Made by a program: the position numbers and the translations under genes. From the NCBI RefSeq assembly GCF_000720475.1, contig NZ_JOAP01000019.1, forward strand, positions 124,001-188,000: a stretch of DNA of 64,000 bases, read 5' to 3'. The notes under the pieces were generated by a model. The model did no database searches. It was not told the origin of the DNA and saw only the letters and a program-made list of their open reading frames with translations. This stretch comes from Streptomyces aureocirculatus (GTDB taxonomy: Bacteria; Actinomycetota; Actinomycetes; Streptomycetales; Streptomycetaceae). Of this stretch, positions 18,124 to 27,161 are shown in pieces; positions within the stretch are counted from its first letter, which is position 1, and the number at the start of each line of letters is the position of its first letter.

Positions 18124-21100
18124 GTGTCGAAGCCGCCCTTCACGCACCTGCACGTCCACACCCAGTACTCGCTCCTGGACGGTGCCGCGCGGCTGAAGGA
18201 CATGTTCAACGCGTGCAACGAGATGGGCATGACGCATATCGCGATGTCCGATCACGGCAATTTGCACGGGGCGTACGACTTCTTCCATTCGGCGAAGAAG
18301 GCGGGCGTGACGCCGATCATCGGGATCGAGGCGTATGTGGCGCCGGAGTCGCGGCGCAACAAGCGGAAGATCCAGTGGGGGCAGCCGCACCAGAAGCGCG
18401 ACGACGTGTCGGGTTCGGGTGGTTATACGCACAAGACGATCTGGGCGGCGAACCGGAAGGGTCTGCACAATCTGTTCCGTCTTTCCTCGGACGCGTATGC
18501 CGAGGGGTGGCTGCAGAAGTGGCCGCGGATGGACAAGGAGACCATCGCGCAGTGGTCGGAGGGCCTGATCGCGTCGACGGGGTGCCCGTCGGGTGAGTTG
18601 CAGACGCGGTTGCGGCTCGGGCAGTTCGACGAGGCGGTGAAGGCGGCTTCGGAGTACCAGGACATCTTCGGCAAGGACCGGTATTTCCTGGAGCTGATGG
18701 ACCACGGCATCGACATCGAGCGGCGCGTCCGTGAGGATCTGCTGCGGGTCGGCAAGAAGCTGGGCATTCCGCCGCTGGTGACGAACGACTCGCATTACAC
18801 GTACGCGCATGAGGCGACGGCGCACGACGCGCTGCTGTGCATTCAGACGGGCAAGAACCTGTCGGACCCGGATCGCTTCCGTTTCGACGGGACGGGCTAT
18901 TACCTGAAGTCGACGGAGGAGATGTACGCCGTCGATTCCTCCGACGCCTGGCAGGAGGGGTGTGCGAACACGCTGCTCGTGGCGGAGCAGATCGACACCA
19001 GCGGCATGTTCGAGAAGCGCGACCTGATGCCGAAGTTCGACATCCCGGAAGGCTTCACCGAGGTCACCTGGTTCCAGGAGGAAGTACGCCGCGGCATGCA
19101 GCGCCGCTACCCGGCCGGCGTCCCCGAGGACCGCCAGAAGCAGGCCGAGTACGAGATGGACATCATCATCCAGATGGGGTTCCCCGGCTACTTCCTGGTG
19201 GTCGCCGACTTCATCATGTGGGCCAAGAACAACGGCATCGCCGTCGGCCCCGGCCGCGGCTCCGCGGCAGGCTCGATCGTCGCGTACGCCATGGGCATCA
19301 CCGACCTCGACCCGATCACGCACGGGCTGATCTTCGAGCGGTTCCTCAACCCCGAGCGCGTGTCCATGCCCGATGTCGACATCGACTTCGACGAGCGCCG
19401 GCGCGTCGAAGTGATCAGGTACGTGACCGAGAAGTACGGCGAGGACAAGGTCGCCATGATCGGTACGTACGGCAAGATCAAGGCGAAGAACGCGATCAAG
19501 GACTCCGCACGCGTCCTCGGCTACCCCTACGCCATGGGCGACCGGCTCACCAAGGCCATGCCCGCCGACGTCCTCGGCAAGGGCATCGACCTCGACGGCA
19601 TCACCAACCCCACCCACCCGCGCTACAGCGAGGCGGGCGAGATCCGGGGGATGTACGAGAACGAGCCGGACGTCAAGAAGGTCATCGACACCGCCAAGGG
19701 CGTGGAGGGCCTGGTCCGGCAGATGGGTGTGCACGCCGCCGGCGTGATCATGTCCAGCGAGCCGATCGTGGACCACGCCCCGATCTGGGTGCGGCACACC
19801 GACGGCGTCACGATCACGCAGTGGGACTATCCGCAGTGCGAGTCGCTCGGCCTGCTCAAGATGGACTTCCTGGGCCTGCGCAACCTCACGATCATGGACG
19901 ACGCCGTCAAGATGGTGAAGGCCAACAAGGGCATCGACCTGGAGATGCTCAGCCTTCCGCTCGACGACCCCAAGACCTTCGAACTGCTCTGCCGCGGTGA
20001 CACCCTCGGCGTCTTCCAGTTCGACGGCGGCCCGATGCGCTCGCTGCTCCGCCAGATGCAGCCCGACAACTTCGAGGACATTTCCGCCGTCTCGGCCCTC
20101 TACCGGCCGGGCCCGATGGGCATGAACTCGCACATCAACTACGCGGAGCGCAAGAACGGCCGCCAGGAGATCACCCCGATCCACCCGGAGCTCGAAGAGC
20201 CCCTGAAGGAGACCCTGGGTCTCACCTACGGCCTGATCGTGTACCAGGAGCAGGTGCAGAAGGCCGCCCAGATCATCGCCGGATACTCGCTCGGCGAAGC
20301 CGACATCCTGCGCCGCGTGATGGGCAAGAAGAAGCCCGAGGAACTGGAGAAGAACTTCGTTCTCTTCCAGGCGGGCGCCAAGAAGAAGGGCTATTCGGAC
20401 GCCGCGATCCAGGCCCTGTGGGATGTCCTGGTGCCCTTCGCCGGATACGCCTTCAACAAGGCGCACTCCTCCGCGTACGGCCTCGTCACGTACTGGACCG
20501 CGTATCTGAAGGCGAATTACCCGGCGGAGTACATGGCGGCGCTGCTGACGTCGGTGAAGGACGACAAGGACAAGTCGGCGGTGTATCTGAACGAGTGCCG
20601 GCGTATGGGTATCAAGGTGCTGCCGCCGAATGTGAACGAGTCGGTGCACAACTTCGCCGCGCAGGGTGACGACGTGATCCTGTTCGGTCTGGAGGCGGTG
20701 CGCAACGTCGGTACGAACGTGGTCGAGTCGATCATCCGCTCGCGCAAGGCGAAGGGGAAGTTCGCCTCCTTCCCGGACTACCTGGACAAGGTGGAGGCGG
20801 CGGCGTGCAACAAGCGCACCACGGAGTCGCTGATCAAGGCGGGTGCCTTCGACACCATGGGGCACACCCGCAAGGGCCTGACCGCGCAGTACGAGCCGAT
20901 GATCGACAATGTGGTGGCGGTCAAGCGCAAGGAGGCCGAGGGGCAGTTCGACCTGTTCGGGGGGATGGGGGAGGACGAGTCGGACGAGCCGGGGTTCGGT
21001 CTGGACGTGGAGTTCTCCACCGATGAGTGGGACAAGACGTATCTCCTCGCCCAGGAGCGGGAGATGCTGGGTCTGTACGTGTCCGACCATCCGCTGTTCG

Positions 21101-21663
21101 GGCTTGAGCATGTGTTGTCGGACAAGGCGGACGCGGGGATCGGGCAGTTGACCGGCGGGGACTTCTCCGACGGCGCGGTGGTGACGATCGGCGGGATCAT
21201 CTCCGGTCTGCAGCGCAAGATGACCAAGCAGGGCAACGCGTGGGCGATCGCGACCGTGGAGGACCTCGCCGGTTCGATCGAGTGCATGTTCTTCCCGGCG
21301 ACGTATCAGTTGGTGTCGACGCAACTGGTCGAGGACGCGGTGGTGTTCGTCAAGGGCCGCCTCGACAAGCGTGAGGACGTCCCCCGCCTCGTCGCGATGG
21401 AGATGCAGGTCCCGGATCTGTCGAACGCAGGGACCAACGCCCCCGTCCTCATCACCATCCCGACCGTGAAGGTGAGCCCGCCGATGGTCACCCGCCTCGG
21501 CGAGATCCTCAGCCACCACAAGGGCAACAGCGAGGTGCGGATCAAGCTCCAGGGTGCCCAGAAGACCACCGTGCTCCGGCTCGACCGGCACCGCGTGAAG
21601 CCCGACCCGGCGCTCTTCGGCGACCTGAAGGTGCTGCTCGGCCCGTCCTGCCTGGCGGGCTGA
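18124..21663 (+). CDS. dnaE: DNA polymerase III alpha subunit
   Basis: Replicative polymerase, 1179 residues. N-terminal PHP domain beginning FTHLHVHTQYSLLDG; C-family polymerase palm with MPDVDIDFDE near residue 417 carrying the catalytic Asp pair; the fingers and beta-binding region; then an OB-fold domain (VTIGGIISGLQRK onward, about 1020-1110). The GTG at 18124 has GGAGG 9 bases upstream; the frame runs upstream without homology. Codon endings switch in blocks: largely G/T at 18200-19010 and 20510-21330, largely C between and after. Confidence 0.97.
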   Translation: MSKPPFTHLHVHTQYSLLDGAARLKDMFNACNEMGMTHIAMSDHGNLHGAYDFFHSAKKAGVTPIIGIEAYVAPESRRNKRKIQWGQPHQKRDDVSGSGGYTHKTIWAANRKGLHNLFRLSSDAYAEGWLQKWPRMDKETIAQWSEGLIASTGCPSGELQTRLRLGQFDEAVKAASEYQDIFGKDRYFLELMDHGIDIERRVREDLLRVGKKLGIPPLVTNDSHYTYAHEATAHDALLCIQTGKNLSDPDRFRFDGTGYYLKSTEEMYAVDSSDAWQEGCANTLLVAEQIDTSGMFEKRDLMPKFDIPEGFTEVTWFQEEVRRGMQRRYPAGVPEDRQKQAEYEMDIIIQMGFPGYFLVVADFIMWAKNNGIAVGPGRGSAAGSIVAYAMGITDLDPITHGLIFERFLNPERVSMPDVDIDFDERRRVEVIRYVTEKYGEDKVAMIGTYGKIKAKNAIKDSARVLGYPYAMGDRLTKAMPADVLGKGIDLDGITNPTHPRYSEAGEIRGMYENEPDVKKVIDTAKGVEGLVRQMGVHAAGVIMSSEPIVDHAPIWVRHTDGVTITQWDYPQCESLGLLKMDFLGLRNLTIMDDAVKMVKANKGIDLEMLSLPLDDPKTFELLCRGDTLGVFQFDGGPMRSLLRQMQPDNFEDISAVSALYRPGPMGMNSHINYAERKNGRQEITPIHPELEEPLKETLGLTYGLIVYQEQVQKAAQIIAGYSLGEADILRRVMGKKKPEELEKNFVLFQAGAKKKGYSDAAIQALWDVLVPFAGYAFNKAHSSAYGLVTYWTAYLKANYPAEYMAALLTSVKDDKDKSAVYLNECRRMGIKVLPPNVNESVHNFAAQGDDVILFGLEAVRNVGTNVVESIIRSRKAKGKFASFPDYLDKVEAAACNKRTTESLIKAGAFDTMGHTRKGLTAQYEPMIDNVVAVKRKEAEGQFDLFGGMGEDESDEPGFGLDVEFSTDEWDKTYLLAQEREMLGLYVSDHPLFGLEHVLSDKADAGIGQLTGGDFSDGAVVTIGGIISGLQRKMTKQGNAWAIATVEDLAGSIECMFFPATYQLVSTQLVEDAVVFVKGRLDKREDVPRLVAMEMQVPDLSNAGTNAPVLITIPTVKVSPPMVTRLGEILSHHKGNSEVRIKLQGAQKTTVLRLDRHRVKPDPALFGDLKVLLGPSCLAG

Positions 21664-21742
21664 GCCCGCGGACGGTCCTACCGGGCGGGCTCGGCCCGCG
21701 CGTCGTCTGCGAGGCGGGCCGACCCTGCGGATCCTGGCGTGA

Positions 21743-21777
21743 CTCAGGGGCGCACTCGATGCGGGTGCGCCCCTGAG
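21743..21777. terminator. Hairpin between dnaE and the 59-residue gene
   Basis: 13-bp perfect stem ctcaggggcgcac/gtgcgcccctgag (21743-21755 with 21765-21777) between two convergent genes. It probably serves both. Confidence 0.75.
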
Positions 21778-21794
21778 GTGTGCCTGTGCTTGCG

Positions 21795-21974
21795 TCAGTT
21801 GTGGCCGAAGCGGCGCTGGTGCTTACGGGCAACATCCGCCGGGCTGCCCTGGGCCTGCGTCTGCATGGCCTGCTGCGCCTCGGTGGCTGCCGACCGTGCC
21901 TCTTCCGAGGCGCGCTCGGCCTGCGAGGAGCGGTTTTCCTGGGCGGCCTGCTTGCGGTTCTTGTTCTTGGCCAT
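21795..21974 (-). CDS. Small conserved-looking Gln/Ala-rich protein, 59 residues
   Basis: Begins MAKNKNRKQAAQENRSS and ends ARKHQRRFGHN. Basic N-terminus, a Glu/Ala/Gln-rich middle predicted to be helical, and a basic end; no membrane segment. The ATG at 21974 has a near-perfect AGGAGGAAG ribosome site, and codon third positions are mostly G/C, which support a real gene. It looks like the small hydrophilic proteins common in Streptomyces, but I cannot assign a function. A wide non-coding region lies upstream. Confidence 0.8.
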   Translation of the reverse strand: MAKNKNRKQAAQENRSSQAERASEEARSAATEAQQAMQTQAQGSPADVARKHQRRFGHN

Positions 21975-22280
21975 GGTGATCTTCCTCCTGAGGGGAATCT
22001 GGGGGCCATGACGCGATCAGGCTCACATAACTATGCGAAGAGCGCATTTCGGATAATTACCGTGCGTAATAAGACCTGCCGGCGGGTACAGAGCGGATAC
22101 GCCACGCCGAAGATCGAGTTCCGGCCGTTAACCTCCCCGAGGTCGGGCAGACTCGAAGGAAACCCGAAGTAACCTCCAGGATCCGCCGGATCTCCCGATC
22201 CTTTGAATCTCCAGGTCCCCGCCCGGGATCTGTGGGACCTTCGGGCACCTTCAGGAAACCAGGGAAAGAGGGTGGATCGC
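21975..22280. other. Intergenic promoter region, relatively AT-rich
   Basis: About 300 bases without a gene, separating divergent genes. 22020-22080 is AT-rich for this genome (ataactatgcgaagagcg, ggataattaccgtg), consistent with promoters for the small protein on the minus strand and the NYN gene on the plus strand. No convincing hairpin or leader peptide was seen. Confidence 0.5.
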
Positions 22281-23504
22281 GTGGACCGCTGCATCGTCCT
22301 GGTGGACGCCGGGTATCTGCTGGGGGCCGCCGCGAGCCTCCTCGCGGGGGAGCCGTCCCGGTCCAGGATCACCGTCGATCACTCCGCCCTGATCCAGGGC
22401 CTGCGCGAGCGCGCCGAGTCCGACACCGAGCGCCCCCTGCTGCGGATCTACTGGTTCGACGGCGCCCCCGACCGCGTACCCCAGCCGGAGCACCGCAGAC
22501 TGCGCGTGATGCCCCGCGTCACCGTGCGCCTGGGCGCGCTGACCCGCAGCGACGGGCGCTGGGCGCAGAAGGGCGTGGACGCCGCCATGCACGCCGAGCT
22601 GACCGAGCTCGCCCGCAACCGCGCCTGCTCCGACGTCGTCCTCGTCACCGGCGACGGCGATCTGCTGCCCGGCATGATGGCCGCCAAGGAGCACGGCGTC
22701 GCCGTCCACCTCTGGGCCGTGCAGGCCGCCGACGGCGACTACAACCAGTCCGAGGACCTGGTCGCCGAGGCCGACGAGCGCCGCGTCCTCGACCGCATCT
22801 GGATCACCAAGGCCGTCCAGGCCAAGGAGCTGACCGGCGTCTGCGCCCCGGCGCCCGCGCCCCGCCCGGAGATCGCCGCGATCCTCTCCGCGCCGCTGCC
22901 GGAGTCCGCGCTCGCCACCGGCGCCGACCGGGCACGCCCGCCCGCGCCCCCGCACCACCCCGCCACCGCCTCCCCGGGCGAGCGGAACGGGGAGCGCGTC
23001 CCCGCCACCAAGGGCGTCCCCACCCCCAAGGACCTCGCCGCCCTGCGCGGCCCGGGCGCGCCGCCCGCCAAGGAACCGGCGAACGCGACGCTGCGCTGGT
23101 CCTCCGACAAGGGCTGGGTGGACCGCCCCGGCACACCCGCCGAGCCCCCCGAGGCCGCGGCGCTGCCCACCCTCGCCCAGCTCACCACCGCCGAGCAGCG
23201 CTGGGCCGACCGGGAGGAGGACATCACCACCGTCGGCGGCGACCCCTTCGAGGTCGGCCAGGTCTTCGCCCGCCGCTGGATGGGCCGCCTGCCCGAGCAG
23301 CACAACGTGCAGAAGCTCGCCACGATGTATCCGCGCATCCCGCACCGCGTCGACGGTGAACTGCTCCGGTACGCGGCCCGGTTCGGTCTGCTCGCCCACA
23401 AGGACGACCAGATCGACGAGCACGACCGGTACGCGATCCGGGCGGGCTTCTGGCGTGAGATCGATGTGCGGACCGCCGCCGAGCACGGCCCGATGGGGGA
23501 GTGA
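22281..23504 (+). CDS. NYN-domain (PIN-like) putative ribonuclease
   Basis: 407 residues. The N-terminal ~190 residues form an NYN/PIN-like nuclease domain: DRCIVLVDAGYLL (first acidic residue), QKGVDAAMHAEL and VLVTGDGDLLPGM supply the expected metal-binding Asp cluster. A Pro/Ala-rich linker follows, and the C-terminal region (about 320-407) resembles an OST-HTH/LOTUS-like or other small RNA-binding domain. The GTG at 22281 is chosen because GAGGG lies 8 bases upstream; GTG at 22272 is the alternative. Role in RNA turnover is inferred. Confidence 0.85.
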   Translation: MDRCIVLVDAGYLLGAAASLLAGEPSRSRITVDHSALIQGLRERAESDTERPLLRIYWFDGAPDRVPQPEHRRLRVMPRVTVRLGALTRSDGRWAQKGVDAAMHAELTELARNRACSDVVLVTGDGDLLPGMMAAKEHGVAVHLWAVQAADGDYNQSEDLVAEADERRVLDRIWITKAVQAKELTGVCAPAPAPRPEIAAILSAPLPESALATGADRARPPAPPHHPATASPGERNGERVPATKGVPTPKDLAALRGPGAPPAKEPANATLRWSSDKGWVDRPGTPAEPPEAAALPTLAQLTTAEQRWADREEDITTVGGDPFEVGQVFARRWMGRLPEQHNVQKLATMYPRIPHRVDGELLRYAARFGLLAHKDDQIDEHDRYAIRAGFWREIDVRTAAEHGPMGE

Positions 23505-23564
23505 GGGGCGCGACGGCGGCCCCGGGCGCCATACCGGACATCGGACCCCGTAGTCTCGTCCTTC

Positions 23565-24602
23565 GTGAGTACGCGCGCGGCACAGGCGGTCCGACAAGGG
23601 CTCCGGCAGGGACACGGCAGCGATGCCGTCTGCGTGGTGCGCGACCTCGTCAAGGTCTATCCCGCCGCCCGCGGCCGCCGCGGCAGGCCCGCGACGCCCG
23701 AGGTGCGGGCCAGCGACGGCCTCGGCATCGAGGTCGGCCGCGGTGAGATCTTCGGCCTCCTCGGCCCCAACGGCGCCGGCAAGTCCACCCTCGTACGCCA
23801 GCTCACCGGCCTGATGCGACCCGACAGCGGCAGCGTGCACGTGCTCGGCCACGACATCGTGCGCCACCCCGAGCGGGCCGCCCGGCTCCTCGCCTATCTG
23901 GGGCAGGAGTCCACCGCCCTGGACGAGCTGACCGTCTCCCTGGCCGTCGAGACGACCGCGCGCCTGCGCGGCCTCGACGCCGCCCGGGCGCGGGCCGAGC
24001 GCGACGACGTCATGGCGGAGCTCGGCCTCACCGGCCTGGCGGGCCGCCCCCTGAAGAAGCTCTCCGGCGGGCAGCGCAGGCTGGCCTGTTTCGCCACCGC
24101 CCTGGTGGGGGAGCGGCCGCTGCTCGTGCTCGACGAGCCGACCACCGGCATGGACCCGGTGGCGCGGCGGGCCGTGTGGGGCGCGGTCGACCGGCGGCGG
24201 GCCGAGCGCGGCACGACGGTTCTGCTGGTCACCCACAACGTCATCGAGGCCGAGACCGTGCTCGACCGGGTCGCCGTGCTCGACCACGGCCGGGTCATCG
24301 CCTGCGACACCCCCGGCGGACTCAAGGAACAGGTCGCCGGGGAGGTCAGGGTCGAACTCGTGTGGCGCGAGCGGGCGCCCGTCGACGTGCCGGAGGTCGC
24401 CGCGCTGCGCTCGTCGGCCGTCGAGTCCGGGCGCAAGTGGACGCTGCGGCTTGCTCCGGAGGAGGCTCGGGCGGCCGTCGCCGCGGTTACTGGCGGGGGC
24501 GCCTTTGCCGCGTTGGACGATTTCACTCTGGCCACTCCCAGCCTGGAGGATGTGTATCTCGCCCTTGGCGGGCGGGGCGGGGACGGGCTGGTGAAGGTGT
24601 GA
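23565..24602 (+). CDS. ABC transporter ATP-binding protein (ABC-2/DrrA type)
   Basis: 345 residues. Walker A GPNGAGKST, signature LSGGQRR, Walker B LLVLDEPTTGMD and the switch His in LLVTHNV. The C-terminal extension after residue ~250 is typical of DrrA-type exporters. Partner of the permease at 24862; the two are separated by 259 bases that contain repeats, unusually far for such a pair. Confidence 0.92.
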   Translation: MSTRAAQAVRQGLRQGHGSDAVCVVRDLVKVYPAARGRRGRPATPEVRASDGLGIEVGRGEIFGLLGPNGAGKSTLVRQLTGLMRPDSGSVHVLGHDIVRHPERAARLLAYLGQESTALDELTVSLAVETTARLRGLDAARARAERDDVMAELGLTGLAGRPLKKLSGGQRRLACFATALVGERPLLVLDEPTTGMDPVARRAVWGAVDRRRAERGTTVLLVTHNVIEAETVLDRVAVLDHGRVIACDTPGGLKEQVAGEVRVELVWRERAPVDVPEVAALRSSAVESGRKWTLRLAPEEARAAVAAVTGGGAFAALDDFTLATPSLEDVYLALGGRGGDGLVKV

Positions 24603-24631
24603 CCGGTTCTGTTCGAGGTGGGGATTTGTGT

Positions 24632-24674
24632 CCCGCCGCTGCGCGGCGGATCTCTCCCACCCGCCCACCCGTGA
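24632..24674 (+). repeat. Dispersed intergenic repeat, copy 1
   Basis: A GC-rich hairpin (ccgccgctgcgcggcgg) followed by a CCCACCC-rich tail ending ccacccgtgac. A near-identical copy in the opposite orientation lies at 45676-45719 between trpM and trpB. Confidence 0.85.
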
Positions 24675-24719
24675 CCCCGAACAGGGACGGCGGGGTACGG
24701 AGCCGTGCGGACGGCGGCC

Positions 24720-24845
24720 GTGCGCGTCAGGTCGGCCGTGAGCGTCACGTTGGCCGTGCGCGTCAGGTCGACCGTAAGCGTCACGGCGGTCGTGCGCGTC
24801 ACGGCGGTCGTGGGTGTCAGCTCGGCTGTAAGCGTCAGGACGTCG
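24720..24845 (+). repeat. Seven tandem 18-bp repeats between the ABC ATPase and permease genes
   Basis: Imperfect copies of gtgcgcgtcaggtcggcc. The unit is a multiple of three, so all frames stay open on both strands, which creates spurious reading frames. It ends 16 bases before the permease start. Confidence 0.85.
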
Positions 24846-24861
24846 GCAGGAAGGTTGTCCG

Positions 24862-25686
24862 TTGAGTGCCGTTCCCCTGGAAGCCGTCGTGCGTGCCGAG
24901 GAAGGTGCCGTGCGGGTGCCGCCGGACGCCGCGGCGCCGCTCGGGGCGCGGGCGCGGCTCATGCCGGCCCTGGCCGCGGTCTACCGGGCGCAGTTGTCGC
25001 GTGCCCGGGTGGCGCGGATCCCGCTGCTCTTCGTCGCCACGTTCCAGTCCGTCGGCATCATGGTCCTGATGCGGGGCGTGGTGGACGGCGGCGACGAGGC
25101 GCACGCCGTCGTGGCCGGGTCCTCCGTCCTCGTCGTCGCGTTCGTCGCGCTGAACCTGCTCGCCCAGTACTTCGGCCAGCTCCGCGGCGACGGCGGCCTC
25201 GACCACTACGCCACCCTGCCCGTGCCGCCCGCCGCCGTCGTCCTCGGCGCCGCCGCCGCGTACGCCTCCTTCACGGTGCCCGGCACCGTCGTCACCGCCG
25301 TCGTCGGCTGCGGTCTCTTCGGCCTGCCGCTGACGCACCTGTGGGTGCTCGCCGCGGTGGTCCCGCTGTCCGGCGCCGCGCTCGCCGGGCTCGGGGCGGC
25401 GCTCGGCCTGCTCGCGCCGCGGCCCGAACTGGCCACCCTGCTCGGCCAGATGGGCATGTCCGCGGCGCTGCTGCTCGGTGTGCTCCCGGCCGAGCGGATG
25501 CCCGGACTGCTGCAGTACGCGCGCGACCTGCTGCCGTCCACGTACGGCGTGGAGGCCCTCGCCCGCACCTTCGATGCCGACCCGGACTGGGGCGCCGTGG
25601 CGCTCGACCTGGCGGTGTGCGCGGGTGTCGGCGTCGCCTCGCTGGCGGTCGCCACCTGGGCCTACCGGCGGGCCGCCGTCCGCTGA
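24862..25686 (+). CDS. ABC-2 type transporter permease
   Basis: 274 residues with about six hydrophobic segments of the ABC-2 fold (IPLLFVATFQSVGIMVL, then ASSVLVVAFVALNLL and so on) and a short charged N-terminus. TTG start at 24862 with AGGAAGG upstream. It pairs with the ATP-binding protein; the exported substrate is unknown. Confidence 0.88.
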   Translation: MSAVPLEAVVRAEEGAVRVPPDAAAPLGARARLMPALAAVYRAQLSRARVARIPLLFVATFQSVGIMVLMRGVVDGGDEAHAVVAGSSVLVVAFVALNLLAQYFGQLRGDGGLDHYATLPVPPAAVVLGAAAAYASFTVPGTVVTAVVGCGLFGLPLTHLWVLAAVVPLSGAALAGLGAALGLLAPRPELATLLGQMGMSAALLLGVLPAERMPGLLQYARDLLPSTYGVEALARTFDADPDWGAVALDLAVCAGVGVASLAVATWAYRRAAVR

Positions 25687-25741
25687 CCCGGATCCGCCGT
25701 CCGGTGGCGCGGTTCTCAGATGGAGCTGGCACCATGTGTGC

Positions 25742-26425
25742 GTGACCGCACCGCTTACCCCCTCCCAGCCGCCGCACGACAAGCCGGACAACGAGTCCGA
25801 AGAGCCCGCCGACCCGTGGCGTGAGCCCGCGCGGGCCGCCGGGCCCGTACCCGAGCAGGCGCGCGAGGAGGACGGCCCCGGCATGAGGGCCGAGGTGCGG
25901 GACGCCGTGGTGATCGCGGTCGCGGTGGCCGCGTCCGGCGTGCTGCTCGGGCTGCTGTGGCTGTGGCTCGCGCCGCGCGTGCCGCTGATCGCCGACGACA
26001 AGGCGGTCTTCCTCAAGGACACCGAGGGCGAGCAGGCCATCGGGGGCGACGGAACGTTCACTCTCCTTGGGCTCGCGTTCGGGTTCGTCAGCGCCCTCGT
26101 GGTGTTCCTGGTGCGCAGGCGCGGCGGTATCCCGCTCGTCGTCGGTCTCGCGGCGGGCTCACTGCTCGGCGCCGTGCTCGCCTGGAAGGTGGGCGTGTGG
26201 GTCGGCCCGGAGACGGATGTGGTGGCGCACGCCAAGTCCGTGGGGCGGGGCGTCGTCTTCGACGCGCCCATGGAGCTGAAGGCCAAGGGCGTGCTGCTCG
26301 CGTGGCCGGTCGCCGCCATGGTCGTCCAGCTCGCGCTGACGGGCTTCTTCGGGCCCCGGGACCCCGAGCCCGCCACCGCGTACGACGACGGCTACCGCGA
26401 CCCGTACGGGGCACCGGAGCGGTAG
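25742..26425 (+). CDS. DUF2567-type membrane protein
   Basis: 227 residues: a hydrophilic acidic N-terminus of about 50 and four hydrophobic segments (VVIAVAVAASGVLLGLLWLW, LLGLAFGFVSALVVFLV, LVVGLAAGSLLGAVL, VLLAWPVAAMVVQLALTGFF). It matches what I recall of the actinobacterial DUF2567 family; function unknown. GTG start at 25742 fits the residues best, but the ribosome site is weak. Confidence 0.8.
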   Translation: MTAPLTPSQPPHDKPDNESEEPADPWREPARAAGPVPEQAREEDGPGMRAEVRDAVVIAVAVAASGVLLGLLWLWLAPRVPLIADDKAVFLKDTEGEQAIGGDGTFTLLGLAFGFVSALVVFLVRRRGGIPLVVGLAAGSLLGAVLAWKVGVWVGPETDVVAHAKSVGRGVVFDAPMELKAKGVLLAWPVAAMVVQLALTGFFGPRDPEPATAYDDGYRDPYGAPER

Positions 26426-26464
26426 CCGCCACCGATCTTCGGGGCCTCAGGGAACTCGGGGTCC

Positions 26465-26539
26465 TCAGGCCGGGCGTCTGCCGTGGTTGGCCTTGCCCTT
26501 CTTGGTCCGCCACTTCCGCTTGCGTGTTTTCTTCGACAT
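26465..26539 (-). CDS. Ribosomal protein bL37, 24 residues
   Basis: Very short basic protein beginning MSKKTRKRKW and ending KKGKANHGRRPA. More than half the residues are Lys, Arg or His. The KANHG(R/K)RP ending matches the actinobacterial bL37 protein known from the mycobacterial 50S subunit. ATG at 26539; AGGA lies 10 bases upstream. It is too short for normal gene callers. Between a DUF2567-type gene (convergent) and the YbaK-type gene. Confidence 0.85.
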   Translation of the reverse strand: MSKKTRKRKWRTKKGKANHGRRPA

Positions 26540-26579
26540 GGGAGTGGTCCTAGTCGAGGACCGGGGCCCCGTCGAGGGT

Positions 26580-27080
26580 TCATTCACGCCCGATCGGGGC
26601 GAGCACCGCGCCCGTGAGCGCGGTCAGGTCGGCGGGGGCCAGCTCCACCTCCAGGCCGCGGCGGCCCGCCGAGACACAGATCGTGGGATGGCCGTCGGCC
26701 GAGTCGTCGAGGACCGTGCGGAGCTGCTTGCGCTGGCCGAGGGGCGAGATGCCGCCGCGGACGTAGCCGGTGGTGCGCTCGGCGGCGGCCGGGTCCGCCA
26801 TCGTCGCCCGCTTGCCGCCCACCGCCGTGGCCAGGGCCTTCAGGTTCAGCGTCCCGGCCACCGGCACGACCGCCACGGTCAGCTCCCCGTCGACGTCGGC
26901 GACGAGTGTCTTGAAGACCCGGTCGGGCGAGACGCCCATCGCCTCCGCGGCCTCCTGGCCGTAGCTGGGGTGGGCGGGGTCGTGATCGTAGGAGTGCACG
27001 GTGAAGGGTGTGCCCGCCCGGGTCAGGGCGACCGTCGCGGGAGTGCCGCCCGCCTGCGTCTTCTTCTGCTTCTTCGCCAC
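26580..27080 (-). CDS. ybaK: YbaK/EbsC-type aminoacyl-tRNA deacylase
   Basis: 166 residues, full length for the family that clears mischarged tRNA (Cys-tRNA-Pro for YbaK). Conserved blocks: VFKTLVADVDG, VVPVAGTLNLKALA with the central Lys, GYVRGGISPLGQRK, and a late SAGRRGLEVELAP. GTG start at 27080, encoding MAKKQKK. The exact substrate is inferred from family only. Confidence 0.9.
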   Translation of the reverse strand: MAKKQKKTQAGGTPATVALTRAGTPFTVHSYDHDPAHPSYGQEAAEAMGVSPDRVFKTLVADVDGELTVAVVPVAGTLNLKALATAVGGKRATMADPAAAERTTGYVRGGISPLGQRKQLRTVLDDSADGHPTICVSAGRRGLEVELAPADLTALTGAVLAPIGRE

Positions 27081-27161
27081 GCTGCTGGTCGCTTCCCGGC
27101 TCGGCTTCGTAGGTCAGGTACGCGGATCACGTCCGTGGGTCTCGCGGATCAGGTCCGTAGC

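Noticed and set aside
18052..21591. 1179-residue open frame opposite dnaE
   Set aside because: Shadow of dnaE; its Val/His/Arg/Leu-rich composition shows no domain.
24705..25745. Frame crossing the 18-bp repeats and the permease gene
   Set aside because: Kept open by the repeat period; the permease lies in another frame with a ribosome site.
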